The notes under the pieces were generated by a model. That model was not told the DNA's origin and made no database searches. It saw only the letters and a program-made list of their open reading frames with translations. Positions 52,006 to 60,301 of a DNA stretch of 64,000 bases are shown one piece after another. Within the stretch, counting starts at the first letter, position 1, and each line of letters begins with the position of its first letter. Origin of the DNA: Polaromonas sp. (lineage in GTDB: Bacteria; Pseudomonadota; Gammaproteobacteria; Burkholderiales; Burkholderiaceae_C); NCBI RefSeq assembly GCF_016185115.1, contig NZ_JACPOF010000024.1:1-64000 (forward strand), in the 5' to 3' direction. The translations under genes were made by a program, and so were the position numbers.

Positions 52006-52971
52006 TCACTCAATCGTTGCACCAGACGCCTTTACGATGTCTTTCCATTTGACGTAATCCGTCTTCAACAGGTTCGAAAACTGGTCAGGCGTCATGTTCA
52101 GCACTTCAGCGCCCTGGGCGTGCACGGCGGCCTTCATGTCGTTGGTGGCCAGCAGCTTGTTGACCTCGGCGTTCATGGTGGTGACGATCTCTTTGGGCGT
52201 GCCGGCGGGCATGAACAGGCCATACCAGGTGCTGACGTCGAAGTCCTTGTAGCCGAGCTCGGCGACGGTCGGGATGTCGGGCATGGAGGTGCTGCGTTTG
52301 GCCGAGGTGACGGCCAGCGCGCGCAGCTTGCCGGCCTTGATCTGGCTGATGGCTGATGGCAGCGACGAAACCATCAAATCGACATTGCCGGCCAGCACGT
52401 CCATCATGGCGGGGTTGGAACCCTTGTACGGAATGTGGCGCAGCTTGATGCCTGCGGCGGTGTTGAAGATTTCACCTGCCAGGTGAATGGTGGTGCCGTT
52501 GCCGGGCGAGCCATAGGTGACGGTGTCGGGCTTGCCTTTGGCGGCAGCCACCACATCGGCCAGGGTCTTGAAGCGCGACTGCACGCCGGTGACGATGACA
52601 ACGGGCGTGTAAGCCACATGGGCGACAGCGACCAGGTCTTTGGTCGGGTCGTAGCTGAGGTTTTTGTAGAGCCAGGGCGCGACGACGAGGTTGTCTTTCT
52701 GGCCCATGACCATGTCATAGCCGGTGGGCGCTGCGCGTGCAGCTTCTGCAATGCCTATGGTGCCGCCGGCGCCGCCGCGGTTGTCGGGCACAACATTCCA
52801 CTTGTTGGCTTCGGTCAGCTTCTGGGCCACCAGGCGCGACAGGATGTCGGTGCCGCCGCCGGGTGGGAAGGGAATGACCAGGCGGATCGGCTTGTTGGGG
52901 TAAGGCTGGGCCTGCGCGGCCGTGACCAGGGCCAGCGCCATCAGGCTGGCAGTGATGATTTTCTTGAACAT
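52006..52971 (-). CDS. Bug/TctC-family periplasmic binding protein
   Basis: A 321-residue receptor with signal peptide MFKKIITASLMALALVTAAQ, then PIRLVIPFPPGGGTDILSRL, VVPDNRGGAGGTIGIAEAAR and FMPAGTPKEIVTTMNAEV. ATG 52971 has GGAGACAAC before it. No permease genes are nearby. It is downstream of a LysR regulator on the same strand, and divergent from glutaryl-CoA dehydrogenase beyond that regulator. Ligand not deducible. Confidence 0.93.
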   Translation of the reverse strand: MFKKIITASLMALALVTAAQAQPYPNKPIRLVIPFPPGGGTDILSRLVAQKLTEANKWNVVPDNRGGAGGTIGIAEAARAAPTGYDMVMGQKDNLVVAPWLYKNLSYDPTKDLVAVAHVAYTPVVIVTGVQSRFKTLADVVAAAKGKPDTVTYGSPGNGTTIHLAGEIFNTAAGIKLRHIPYKGSNPAMMDVLAGNVDLMVSSLPSAISQIKAGKLRALAVTSAKRSTSMPDIPTVAELGYKDFDVSTWYGLFMPAGTPKEIVTTMNAEVNKLLATNDMKAAVHAQGAEVLNMTPDQFSNLLKTDYVKWKDIVKASGATIE

Positions 52972-53126
52972 GTTGTCTCCAGTGGATGTCGGGTCGGGAG
53001 CTGCTCTGGCGGCAGTCCTGAAAAGGGCAGGCGTGAAAGGGAAAGCCCTTCATTTTATTCGCCCGGTGTTTTCAGGCCCTCGTCTTGCAAGATGCCCGGC
53101 CTCGTTTGCGGGGCAAGCGGAGCCGC

Positions 53127-54029
53127 TCAGGCATTCAGACGATACAGCGCGGCCTCGGCTTCAAGCCAGGCCCTGAACAGCGCCAGCGCGGCGTTGCCCG
53201 ACTTCTGCTCGGGGTAGATCAGGTAATAACGCCTGTCACTCAAAAACTCGTGTTTGACGAGGGGCACCAGCCGGCCGGCGGCCAGGTCTTCTTCAATCAG
53301 AAAGCGCGGGATCAGCGCCAGCCCCTGGCCGTGGATGGCTGCTTCTGCCGTCATTGAAAACAATTCCATGCGCGCGCCAGCCAAGTCGTTGGCGACCTCC
53401 AGCCCCAGCGAGGCAAACCACTGCCGCCAGGCATAAGGCCGCGTGCTCATCTGCAGCAGCGGGAGGTTGGCGAAGTCTTCGGCCTTCAGTTTCCGCCGGG
53501 TCGTGACAAGTTCCGGGCTGCCGACGGCGACTATGCTTTCATCCATCAGAAAGACCGATTCGGTGCCCGGCCAGTTGGCCTCGCCGGCGTGGATGGCGGC
53601 GTCCAGCGCCGTGTCTGCAAACAAAAAGGGCCGGGTGCGCGACGACAGGTGCACTGCGATATCGGGGTGCTGCTTCTGGAAGCTGCCCAGCCGCGGCACC
53701 AGCCATTTCGCAGCAAAGGTGGGCACCACGCCCACCTCAAGCGCGCCGCCAGCGCCGCCTTTGGCCATCATCTCCAGCGTGTCGCGCTCGACGTCATCCA
53801 GCCTTGCCCGAACATTGCGCGCGTAGTTGGTGCCCGCTTCAGTCAGCAGCACGCCGCGCTTGGTGCGCCTGAAAAGCTTGACGTCGAGAAAGTCCTCCAG
53901 GCCCGCGATCTGCCGGCAGACGGCACTTTGCGTGACGGCGTGCTCCTGCGCGGCATGGGTAAAACTCTGGTGGCGGGCGGCCGATTCGAACAGCGCCAGC
54001 GCGGTGGTGGACGGTATTTTGCGGCGCAT
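53127..54029 (-). CDS. LysR-family regulator (GcvA-like), probable gcdH regulator
   Basis: A 300-residue LysR protein. STTALALFESAARHQSFTHA, QEHAVTQSAVCRQIAGLEDF and LDVKLFRRTKRGVLLTEAG form the HTH in GcvA style; the effector domain ends AWLEAEAALYRLNA. ATG 54029 begins MRRKIPSTTA. The frame runs on to 54110 only because it enters the repeat element at 54034, five bases upstream of the ATG; that extension is repeat translation. The element therefore supplies the 5' leader, and no good ribosome site is visible. Divergent from gcdH, which is its likely target. Confidence 0.9.
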   Translation of the reverse strand: MRRKIPSTTALALFESAARHQSFTHAAQEHAVTQSAVCRQIAGLEDFLDVKLFRRTKRGVLLTEAGTNYARNVRARLDDVERDTLEMMAKGGAGGALEVGVVPTFAAKWLVPRLGSFQKQHPDIAVHLSSRTRPFLFADTALDAAIHAGEANWPGTESVFLMDESIVAVGSPELVTTRRKLKAEDFANLPLLQMSTRPYAWRQWFASLGLEVANDLAGARMELFSMTAEAAIHGQGLALIPRFLIEEDLAAGRLVPLVKHEFLSDRRYYLIYPEQKSGNAALALFRAWLEAEAALYRLNA

Positions 54030-54033
54030 GTTA

Positions 54034-54304
54034 AGAACTTGTCCGTGAGTAATTTGGGGTCGCGCAAATCGATTTTCGGGATGAGCTGCTAGGCGCAAAA
54101 TCCAGGGCAATGCTCATGCATTGCCCGATTTTGCAACAACGCAGATCGCCGGAAAATCGGCTTGCCCTGCGGGTTGGGGTGAAATCGGGCGATTTGGCCA
54201 CCAAATCTCTTGCATGGGCATGAGCCCATGTGGCGAGATGTTGGCAGCCAACTCATCCCGATTGCACCCCCAACGCGACCCCAAATTACTCACGGACAAG
54301 TTCT
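54034..54304. mobile_element. 271-bp terminal-inverted-repeat element (MITE-like), copy 2
   Basis: Begins AGAACTTGTCCGTGAGTAAT and ends with its exact complement; the terminal repeats are perfect over 31 bp (54034-54064 against 54274-54304). Internal hairpins GGGCAATGC/GCATTGCCC, GATTTGG/CCAAATC and CATGGGC/GCCCATG are intact. Copy 1 at 15865-16134 is inverted relative to it. Perfect ends suggest this copy is the younger. It carries no transposase and would depend on one acting in trans. It fills most of the space between the LysR and gcdH genes. Confidence 0.88.
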
Positions 54305-54494
54305 AACCTCCACGGCGTTGACGGAGTTCCATTTTTGCACAGTCATGTGCCAAATCTGCGTTTGTCCGCAAGCCGCTTTCACCTTATGCTTGCCAGCATT
54401 CCGTTACAGCACCGCCTTGCATGAATTGCGATTTATGCACACCTTCCCGGCTGTAACCTCCCTGTTCACCCATCCAGATTATTCGGAGACTTCA

Positions 54495-55682
54495 ATGAGC
54501 ACCAAATCCAAAGCCAGCTTTCACTGGGACGACCCTCTTTTGCTGGACCAGCAGCTGACTGACGACGAGCGCATGGTGCGCGAAAGCGCTGCCGCCTACT
54601 GCCAGGAGCAGCTCGCGCCGCGCGTGCTCGAAGCCTTTCGCCATGAAAAAACCGACACCGCGATCTTTCGCGAAATGGGCGCGCTCGGCCTGCTGGGTGC
54701 GACCATCCCCGAAGCCTACGGCGGCGCCGGCCTGAACTACGTCTGCTACGGCCTGGTGGCGCGCGAGGTTGAGCGGGTGGATTCCGGCTACCGCTCGATG
54801 ATGAGCGTGCAATCTTCACTGGTGATGGTGCCCATCAACGAGTTCGGCACCGAAGAACAAAAGCAGAAGTACCTGCCCAAGCTCGCCACCGGTGAATGGA
54901 TAGGCTGCTTCGGCCTGACCGAACCCAACCATGGCTCCGACCCCGGCAGCATGATCACCCGCGCCCGCAAGGTCGCCGGCGGCTATGAACTGACCGGCGC
55001 CAAGATGTGGATCACCAACAGCCCGATCGCCGATGTGTTTGTGGTCTGGGCCAAGGACGACGAAGGCGCGATTCGCGGCTTCATCCTCGACAAAGGCAGC
55101 AAGGGCCTTTCCGCCCCGGCCATCCACAGCAAGGTCGGCCTGCGCGCGTCGATTACCGGCGAGATCGTCATGGACGCCGTTTTCTGCCCCGAAGAAAACG
55201 CCTTCCCCGACGTGCGCGGCCTCAAGGGCCCGTTCACCTGCCTGAACTCTGCCCGCTACGGCATCGCCTGGGGTGCACTGGGCGCGGCGGAAGACTGCTT
55301 TCACAAGGCGCGCCAGTACACGCTGGACCGCAAGCAGTTCGGCCGCCCGCTGGCCGCCAACCAGCTGATCCAGAAAAAGCTGGCCGACATGGAAACCGAA
55401 ATCGCACTCGGCCTGCAGGGTTGCCTGCGCCTGGGCCGCATGAAGGACGAAGGCACGGCGGCGGTTGAAGTCACCTCCATCATGAAACGCAACTCCTGCG
55501 GCAAGGCGCTGGACATCGCCCGCATGGCGCGCGACATGCTGGGCGGCAACGGCATCAGCGACGAGTTTGGCGTGGCCCGCCACCTGGTCAACCTGGAAGT
55601 GGTCAACACCTATGAAGGCACGCACGATGTGCATGCACTCATCCTTGGGCGTGCGATCACCGGGATTGCGGCTTTCTCCTGA
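54495..55682 (+). CDS. gcdH: Glutaryl-CoA dehydrogenase
   Basis: A 395-residue acyl-CoA dehydrogenase that oxidises and decarboxylates glutaryl-CoA to crotonyl-CoA in lysine, tryptophan and aromatic catabolism. [80 protein letters not shown] and the catalytic Glu in [19 protein letters not shown] are typical of GcdH. ATG 54495 has CGGAGAC upstream; the frame is open to 54210, inside the repeat, and that part is not protein. Divergent LysR gene upstream. Confidence 0.95.
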   Translation: MSTKSKASFHWDDPLLLDQQLTDDERMVRESAAAYCQEQLAPRVLEAFRHEKTDTAIFREMGALGLLGATIPEAYGGAGLNYVCYGLVAREVERVDSGYRSMMSVQSSLVMVPINEFGTEEQKQKYLPKLATGEWIGCFGLTEPNHGSDPGSMITRARKVAGGYELTGAKMWITNSPIADVFVVWAKDDEGAIRGFILDKGSKGLSAPAIHSKVGLRASITGEIVMDAVFCPEENAFPDVRGLKGPFTCLNSARYGIAWGALGAAEDCFHKARQYTLDRKQFGRPLAANQLIQKKLADMETEIALGLQGCLRLGRMKDEGTAAVEVTSIMKRNSCGKALDIARMARDMLGGNGISDEFGVARHLVNLEVVNTYEGTHDVHALILGRAITGIAAFS

Positions 55683-55710
55683 ACCTGCGGCGGTGTCCCG
55701 GCACTTAATT

Positions 55711-55800
55711 GCTATTAAATCAGTAGCTACTCACGCTCGTATCTAAAGGGCTGTAGCCCGAAATGATGCCCAAAAATGGCCTTTTTCGGGTCATTTTTCG
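55711..55800. repeat. Dispersed intergenic repeat, family 2, copy C (inverted)
   Basis: GCTATTAAATCAGTAGCTAC, then CACGCTCGTATCTAAAGGGC and a GGGCTGTAGCCC dyad. Its reverse complement corresponds to 14591-14672 and 40886-40986. It follows gcdH by 28 bp and may end that transcript; a T-rich TTTTTCG lies at the far end. Confidence 0.65.
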
Positions 55801-55844
55801 TTTTTTGATGCTGAAATTTGCTCCTGCGGGGCCGATCAAATTCG

Positions 55845-55898
55845 TAATGCATCACAAATGAAGCGTTAGGGCTTTAATGCATCGTATGCGATGCATTA
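55845..55898. promoter_or_regulatory. TAATGCATC direct and inverted repeats
   Basis: TAATGCATC at 55845-55853 and 55875-55883, the second being half of the perfect inverted pair TAATGCATCG (55875-55884)/CGATGCATTA (55889-55898) with a 4-bp centre. It lies between gcdH and the convergent methyltransferase gene. It could be a hairpin or an operator; no T-run follows. Confidence 0.45.
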
Positions 55899-55959
55899 AG
55901 TCGAAAGTTATCGATCAGACACGCGCCACGCTTTTGCAGAACTGAACTGATCAATGCCT

Positions 55960-56889
55960 TCAAGCCTTGGATGCCGTAAACCGATGATGGCCCTGCCCAA
56001 TCGCTTGCGTCCGCCCGTCAGCCTCGCTCAGCCTGCCAGCGCTCACATCCGTGGCAATCCGGGTCGCGTGATCTCCAACGCTCTGGCAGATGGCCGCCGC
56101 CGTGCGCGCGGCGTCCCCGGGCACCGCCTGGAACACCTCAAGAAATCCGCTCAGGTCTTTGACATATGTACCCAGCGTCTCCTCCTGATCCAGTCGACCT
56201 CTTGTCCACCGCGTGGCATTTTCAAGGCCATTCGCTTTCAGCATGCCTTCGAGGCATTGCCATGTGTAGAAGTCAATGCAGGGAACAAACAGATCGTCAA
56301 GGTAGGTGCGGCGGCGCGGCGCGAGCATGCCCGCCTTTGCGACTGCGGCATCGATGGTTTCAAAACCGATGTACTGGGCGATGGGTCTCAGCATCTGAAC
56401 CAAGGGCCAGCGCAAACCCTCGGTGGCGTACACCAACATGTACAGAATGCCACCGGGTTTTATCACCCGACAAAGCTCAGACAGGACCTTTACCGGATCC
56501 GTGGTGTGCATGAGGACACCACTGGCAATGACGCAATCGAAGGTGGAGTCAGCATAGGGAAGTGCGGCCACCGAGCCCACCTGGAAGTTAACGTGAGCTG
56601 CGCCCAGGTCGTTGGCCCGGCGTTTCGCGTCAGCAATGCCCAACTCGCTGAGGTCGATTCCATCAACCGCCGAAGCACCAAGGTGGGCCATGGCAATGCT
56701 GTAGCGACCTCCCCCACATCCGGCATCCAGACACTTTTTGTCTTTGAACCAACTGACATCAAATCCGCCATCGCGGAATCGGCGTTCGAAAAGATCGACG
56801 GAGAACTTGAAGCTCGCGTCGTCATAAGCTGCAAAAAGATTACCGAAAAGCGCGCCGGTAGCGGATTCGGTCTGTATGGGTGTGTTCAT
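55960..56889 (-). CDS. Class I SAM-dependent methyltransferase
   Basis: A 309-residue Rossmann methyltransferase. Motif I is CLDAGCGGGRYSIAMAHLGA (SAM Gly loop), the Asp of motif II is VDGIDLSELGI, motif IV CVIASGVLMHTTDPVKVL and post-motif GGILYMLVY follow, so this is the Methyltransf_11 type. The C-terminal 150 residues (YIGFETIDAAVAKAGMLAPR onward) are extra and of unknown role. Acceptor molecule unknown. Transcribed alone, convergent with gcdH. Confidence 0.85.
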   Translation of the reverse strand: MNTPIQTESATGALFGNLFAAYDDASFKFSVDLFERRFRDGGFDVSWFKDKKCLDAGCGGGRYSIAMAHLGASAVDGIDLSELGIADAKRRANDLGAAHVNFQVGSVAALPYADSTFDCVIASGVLMHTTDPVKVLSELCRVIKPGGILYMLVYATEGLRWPLVQMLRPIAQYIGFETIDAAVAKAGMLAPRRRTYLDDLFVPCIDFYTWQCLEGMLKANGLENATRWTRGRLDQEETLGTYVKDLSGFLEVFQAVPGDAARTAAAICQSVGDHATRIATDVSAGRLSEADGRTQAIGQGHHRFTASKA

Positions 56890-57252
56890 CCGTCATCATA
56901 GCCCCTTGGCACTTAGGAGCTAACCCTTTACCAACCGACAGGCAGTGGGCGCAATGCCAGCAGCAGGAACAGCGTACAGAAGCGTACACAACGCGCACAG
57001 GCGTCAGAAGAAAGTCAGTAATCCCGCACGGCACGCACAGCTAACCGGAATGGCTTTATCCGAATGCCTGAAGCCATGCGGCAAATGACGCCCGGTTGAC
57101 ATTTCACAAGCATCCTTGCGCTCAGGGTCGGCCATGATGCAAAACTACCTAAGGGTCTTACCCGGTATCGCCCCCCAAGGGCGCTGGCTACTATCACCTC
57201 CAGTGTTTCGCGGGGCCTGGCGTTTTGCCTGTCTACAAGAGATGTTTGCCTC
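56890..57252. other. 363-bp non-coding spacer before the liv operon
   Basis: No gene is supported here. It separates the divergent methyltransferase and livG and must hold both promoters. TTGACA at about 57098 is a plausible -35 for livG-direction transcription, with no convincing -10. TACC TAA GGGT CTT ACCC GGTA (57146-57167) is an interrupted dyad that may be a regulator site. AGCGTACA is directly repeated near 56970-56985. Confidence 0.4.
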
Positions 57253-58077
57253 ATGGATTCAGTGCCTGTTTACCCTTATCCGCCGGAGAGTGCCTTGCCA
57301 GATTTGCCAGTTGAGTACATTCTTGAAACGCGCGGCCTGACCAAGGAATTCAAGGGTTTTGTCGCCGTCAACAACGTGGACCTGAAAGTCCAGCGCGGGC
57401 ACATTCACGCGCTGATAGGCCCCAACGGCGCAGGCAAGACCACCTACTTCAACCTGCTGACCAAGTTTTTGCTGCCCACCCGCGGCACGATTTTGTTCAA
57501 CGGCAACGACATCACGTCTGAAAAGCCTGCGCAGACCGCACGCCGCGGCATAGTCCGCTCGTTCCAGATCTCGGCCGTGTTTCCGCACATGACCGTGCTG
57601 GAGAACGTGCGCGCCGCCCTGCAGCGCAACCTCGGCACATCGTTTCACTTCTGGAAGGCTGAAGACACGCTGTACCACCTGCACCAGCGTGCGCGTGAAC
57701 TGCTTGAAGCGGTTGACCTCTCAAGCTTTGCCAACGAGATGACCGTCAACCTGCCCTACGGCCGCAAGCGCGCACTTGAGCTCGCCACCACGCTGGCGCT
57801 TGAGCCCGAACTGATGCTGCTCGATGAACCCACGCAGGGCATGGGCCACGAAGACGTGGACCGCGTGACCCAGCTGATCAAGAAGGTATCGGCCGGCCGC
57901 ACCATCCTGATGGTCGAGCACAACATGAATGTGGTGTCGTCAATTGCAGACCGCATCACGGTGCTGCAGCGCGGCGCCATCATTGCCGATGGGCCTTATG
58001 CGGAAGTGTCGAAGAACCCGTTGGTGATTGAGGCGTATATGGGCACGGCGGACACGGAACTTCAAGGAGCTCACTAG
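57253..58077 (+). CDS. livG: ABC transporter ATPase, LivG type
   Basis: A 274-residue ATPase of a Liv (HAAT) importer. Walker A is LIGPNGAGKTTYFNLLT, Q-loop VRSFQISAVFPHMTVLENVR, signature NLPYGRKRALELATTLA (LPYGRKR in place of LSGGQ-like, usual for LivG), Walker B LMLLDEPTQGMGHEDVD and switch His in MVEHNM. The N-terminal 25 residues are extra. First gene of the five-gene transporter operon livG-livF-binding protein-livH-livM; Liv systems with ATPase genes leading are less common. Confidence 0.93.
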   Translation: MDSVPVYPYPPESALPDLPVEYILETRGLTKEFKGFVAVNNVDLKVQRGHIHALIGPNGAGKTTYFNLLTKFLLPTRGTILFNGNDITSEKPAQTARRGIVRSFQISAVFPHMTVLENVRAALQRNLGTSFHFWKAEDTLYHLHQRARELLEAVDLSSFANEMTVNLPYGRKRALELATTLALEPELMLLDEPTQGMGHEDVDRVTQLIKKVSAGRTILMVEHNMNVVSSIADRITVLQRGAIIADGPYAEVSKNPLVIEAYMGTADTELQGAH

Positions 58078-58082
58078 ATGTT

Positions 58083-58166
58083 GGCCCCCACGCTTTTCAC
58101 TACGTGTAATACGCTGCCCCCCGAGGGGGCTCAGGCCTGCCTTGGGGCGGCCCTGCGGAGGCCTGC
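58083..58166. repeat. Dispersed GC-rich intergenic repeat, family 1, copy d
   Basis: CACTACGTGTAATACGCTGC then CCCCCGAGGGGGCTCAGGCC and TGCCTTGGGGCGGCCCTGC. This copy is diverged in its right half. It fills the livG-livF spacer, so it is transcribed within the operon and may adjust relative expression. Confidence 0.65.
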
Positions 58167-58871
58167 ATGACCACAGAGCTCCTCAAGATAGAAGACCTCA
58201 ACGCCTGGTACGGCGAGTCGCACATCCTGCATGGCGTGAACCTGACCGTCAATGAAGGTGAAGTCGTCACCCTGCTGGGCCGCAATGGCGCGGGCCGCAC
58301 CACCACCATGCGCGCCATCGTCGGCCTGACCGGCTCACGCAAGGGTTCGATAAAAATCAAGGGCGAAGAGTCCATCAGGATGGCACCGCACAAGGTGGCA
58401 CGCCTGGGCGTGGGATATTGCCCTGAAGAGCGCGGCATTTTTGCAAGCCTCTCGGCCGAAGAAAACCTGATGCTGCCGCCCACGATTGCTGCGGGCGGCA
58501 TGAGCATTGACGAGATCTACGCCATGTTCCCCAACCTGAAAGAGCGCGCTTCCAGCCCCGGCACGCGCCTTTCGGGCGGCGAGCAGCAGATGCTGGCCGT
58601 TGCACGCATATTGCGCACCGGCGCACGCCTGTTGCTGCTCGATGAAATCTCCGAAGGCCTGGCGCCCGTCATCGTGCAGAAGCTGGCCGAGATGATCCTC
58701 ACGCTCAAGGCCAAGGGCTACACCATCGTCCTGGTCGAGCAGAACTTCCGTTTTGCCGCGCCGCTGGCTGACCGTTTTTATGTCATGGAGCATGGCCGCA
58801 TCGTCAAGCAGTTCAACCAGAGTGAACTGAAGGCGAATATGGGCATGCTGCAGGAATATCTCGGCGTCTGA
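58167..58871 (+). CDS. livF: ABC transporter ATPase, LivF type, with Arg in Walker A
   Basis: A 234-residue ATPase: VVTLLGRNGAGRTTTMRAIV is Walker A but with Arg where the invariant Lys should be; Q-loop GVGYCPEERGIFASLSAEEN, signature RLSGGEQQMLAVARIL, Walker B LLLLDEISEGLAPVIV and EQN switch region follow. I recall that an Arg here recurs in LivF of Burkholderiales, so it is probably tolerated, with the LivG site doing canonical catalysis. ATG 58167 immediately follows the repeat (GGAGGCCTGC gives a ribosome site). Confidence 0.92.
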   Translation: MTTELLKIEDLNAWYGESHILHGVNLTVNEGEVVTLLGRNGAGRTTTMRAIVGLTGSRKGSIKIKGEESIRMAPHKVARLGVGYCPEERGIFASLSAEENLMLPPTIAAGGMSIDEIYAMFPNLKERASSPGTRLSGGEQQMLAVARILRTGARLLLLDEISEGLAPVIVQKLAEMILTLKAKGYTIVLVEQNFRFAAPLADRFYVMEHGRIVKQFNQSELKANMGMLQEYLGV

Positions 58872-58931
58872 CCAGATACATATTCATTTTTTTCACCACC
58901 CTTCACCACAACCCCGCCAACAGGAGACATC

Positions 58932-60131
58932 ATGAAACTCAAATTCAAAGCACTCGCCGCCGCCATGGCACTTGGCGCTGTCGCCGCCGCCACAGCGCAG
59001 GGCACAGGCCCGATCAGGATCGGCATCATCACCGACATGTCCAGCCTGTATGCCGACATCGACGGCCCTGCAGGCGCGGAAATGGTCAAGTGGGCCGTGC
59101 AGGATTTCGGCGGCAAGGTTCTTAACCGCCCCGTTGAAGTGCTGAGCGCCGACCACCAGAACAAGGCTGACGTCGCATCGTCCAAAGCCCGCGAGTGGAT
59201 AGACAAGGACGGCCTGCAGATGCTGATTGGCGGCACCAACTCCGGCACGGCGCTGGCGATGTCCAAGGTCACGACTGAAAAGAAACGCCCTTTCATCGCC
59301 ATCGGCCCGGGCTCTGCCCGCCTGACCAATGAAGACTGCTCGCCTTACACCGTGCATTACGCCTACGACACCGTGGCCCTGGCCAAGGTGGCAGGTACCG
59401 CACTGGTCAAGGCCGGCAACAAAAGCTGGTACTTCCTGACCGCTGATTACGCTTTCGGCTACTCCCTGGAAGGCGATGCCTCCAACGTGGTCAAGGCCAA
59501 TGGCGGCACCGTTGCCGGTACCGTGCGCCACCCGCTGAACGCATCTGACTTCTCGTCCTTCCTGCTGCAGGCGCAGTCGTCCAAGGCACAAATCCTGGCG
59601 CTGGCCAATGCCGGCGGTGACTTCACCAACGCCATGAAGGCTGCAAAAGAATTCGGCATCGGCAAGACCATGAAGGTCGCCGGCCTGCTGGTGTTCATCA
59701 ACGACGTGCACAGCCTAGGCCTGGCCAACACCGAAGGCCTGCAACTGGCCGACAGCTGGTACTGGAACCAGGACGACGCCTCACGCAAGTTCGCCAAGCG
59801 TTTCTTTGACAAATACAAACGCATGCCGTCCAGCCTGCAGGCTGCGGATTATTCGGCCACCATGAACTACCTGAAGGCCGTGCAGACCGCAAAAACGACA
59901 GACTCGGACAAGGTCATGGCCACCATGAAGTCCATGAAGTTTGACGACTTCTACGGCAAGGGCCAGATCCGCGCCGACGGCCGCATGATCCACGACATGT
60001 ATCTGTTCCAGGTCAAGAGCCAGAAAGAATCCACCACGCCATGGGATTACTACAAGACCATCGCCAAGGTTCCCGGTGACCAGGCCTTCACGACGATTGC
60101 CGAGTCCAAGTGCTCGCTGATCAAGAAGTAA
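58932..60131 (+). CDS. Liv-type ABC transporter substrate-binding protein
   Basis: A 399-residue type I binding protein with signal peptide MKLKFKALAAAMALGAVAAA, then IRIGIITDMSSLYADIDGPA, VEVLSADHQNKADVASSKAR, MLIGGTNSGTALAMSKVTTE and YAFGYSLEGDASNVVKANGG. CAGGAGACATC precedes the ATG. It sits between livF and livH and is the dedicated receptor. SSLYADIDGPA differs from LivJ and resembles receptors for aromatic or other organic acids, but the ligand cannot be read with confidence. Confidence 0.9.
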   Translation: MKLKFKALAAAMALGAVAAATAQGTGPIRIGIITDMSSLYADIDGPAGAEMVKWAVQDFGGKVLNRPVEVLSADHQNKADVASSKAREWIDKDGLQMLIGGTNSGTALAMSKVTTEKKRPFIAIGPGSARLTNEDCSPYTVHYAYDTVALAKVAGTALVKAGNKSWYFLTADYAFGYSLEGDASNVVKANGGTVAGTVRHPLNASDFSSFLLQAQSSKAQILALANAGGDFTNAMKAAKEFGIGKTMKVAGLLVFINDVHSLGLANTEGLQLADSWYWNQDDASRKFAKRFFDKYKRMPSSLQAADYSATMNYLKAVQTAKTTDSDKVMATMKSMKFDDFYGKGQIRADGRMIHDMYLFQVKSQKESTTPWDYYKTIAKVPGDQAFTTIAESKCSLIKK

Positions 60132-60160
60132 TTCGACAAAAGTAACAGCCCGGTTTTCCG

Positions 60161-60258
60161 GATTGTCATTGCGGAGCTGATCCGCAATACATGAACCTGC
60201 CTCCTGCAGCAATGCAGCGAGCGGGAAGTCATGGAGCCCGGGTCAAGCCCGGGATGAC
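60161..60258. repeat. REP-like palindromes between the binding protein and livH
   Basis: ATTGCGGA (60168-60175)/TCCGCAAT (60181-60188) with a 5-bp loop, and GTCATGGAGCCCGGGTCAAG continuing to GCCCGGGATGAC (60228-60258), whose CCCGGG arms and GTCAT/ATGAC ends pair. The motif GTCAAGCCCGGGATGACA is a type seen as dispersed repeats in many proteobacteria. It could stabilise the upstream binding-protein mRNA, commonly needed in excess over permease. Confidence 0.6.
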
Positions 60259-60301
60259 AAGCCAGAAGGCGCCGGCTACCAAGGCATACAACCAGGTTCC
60301 C

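Noticed and set aside
54210..54494. N-terminal extension of gcdH reading through the repeat element
   Set aside because: Translation of element sequence and leader; ATG 54495 has a good ribosome site and gives the family length.
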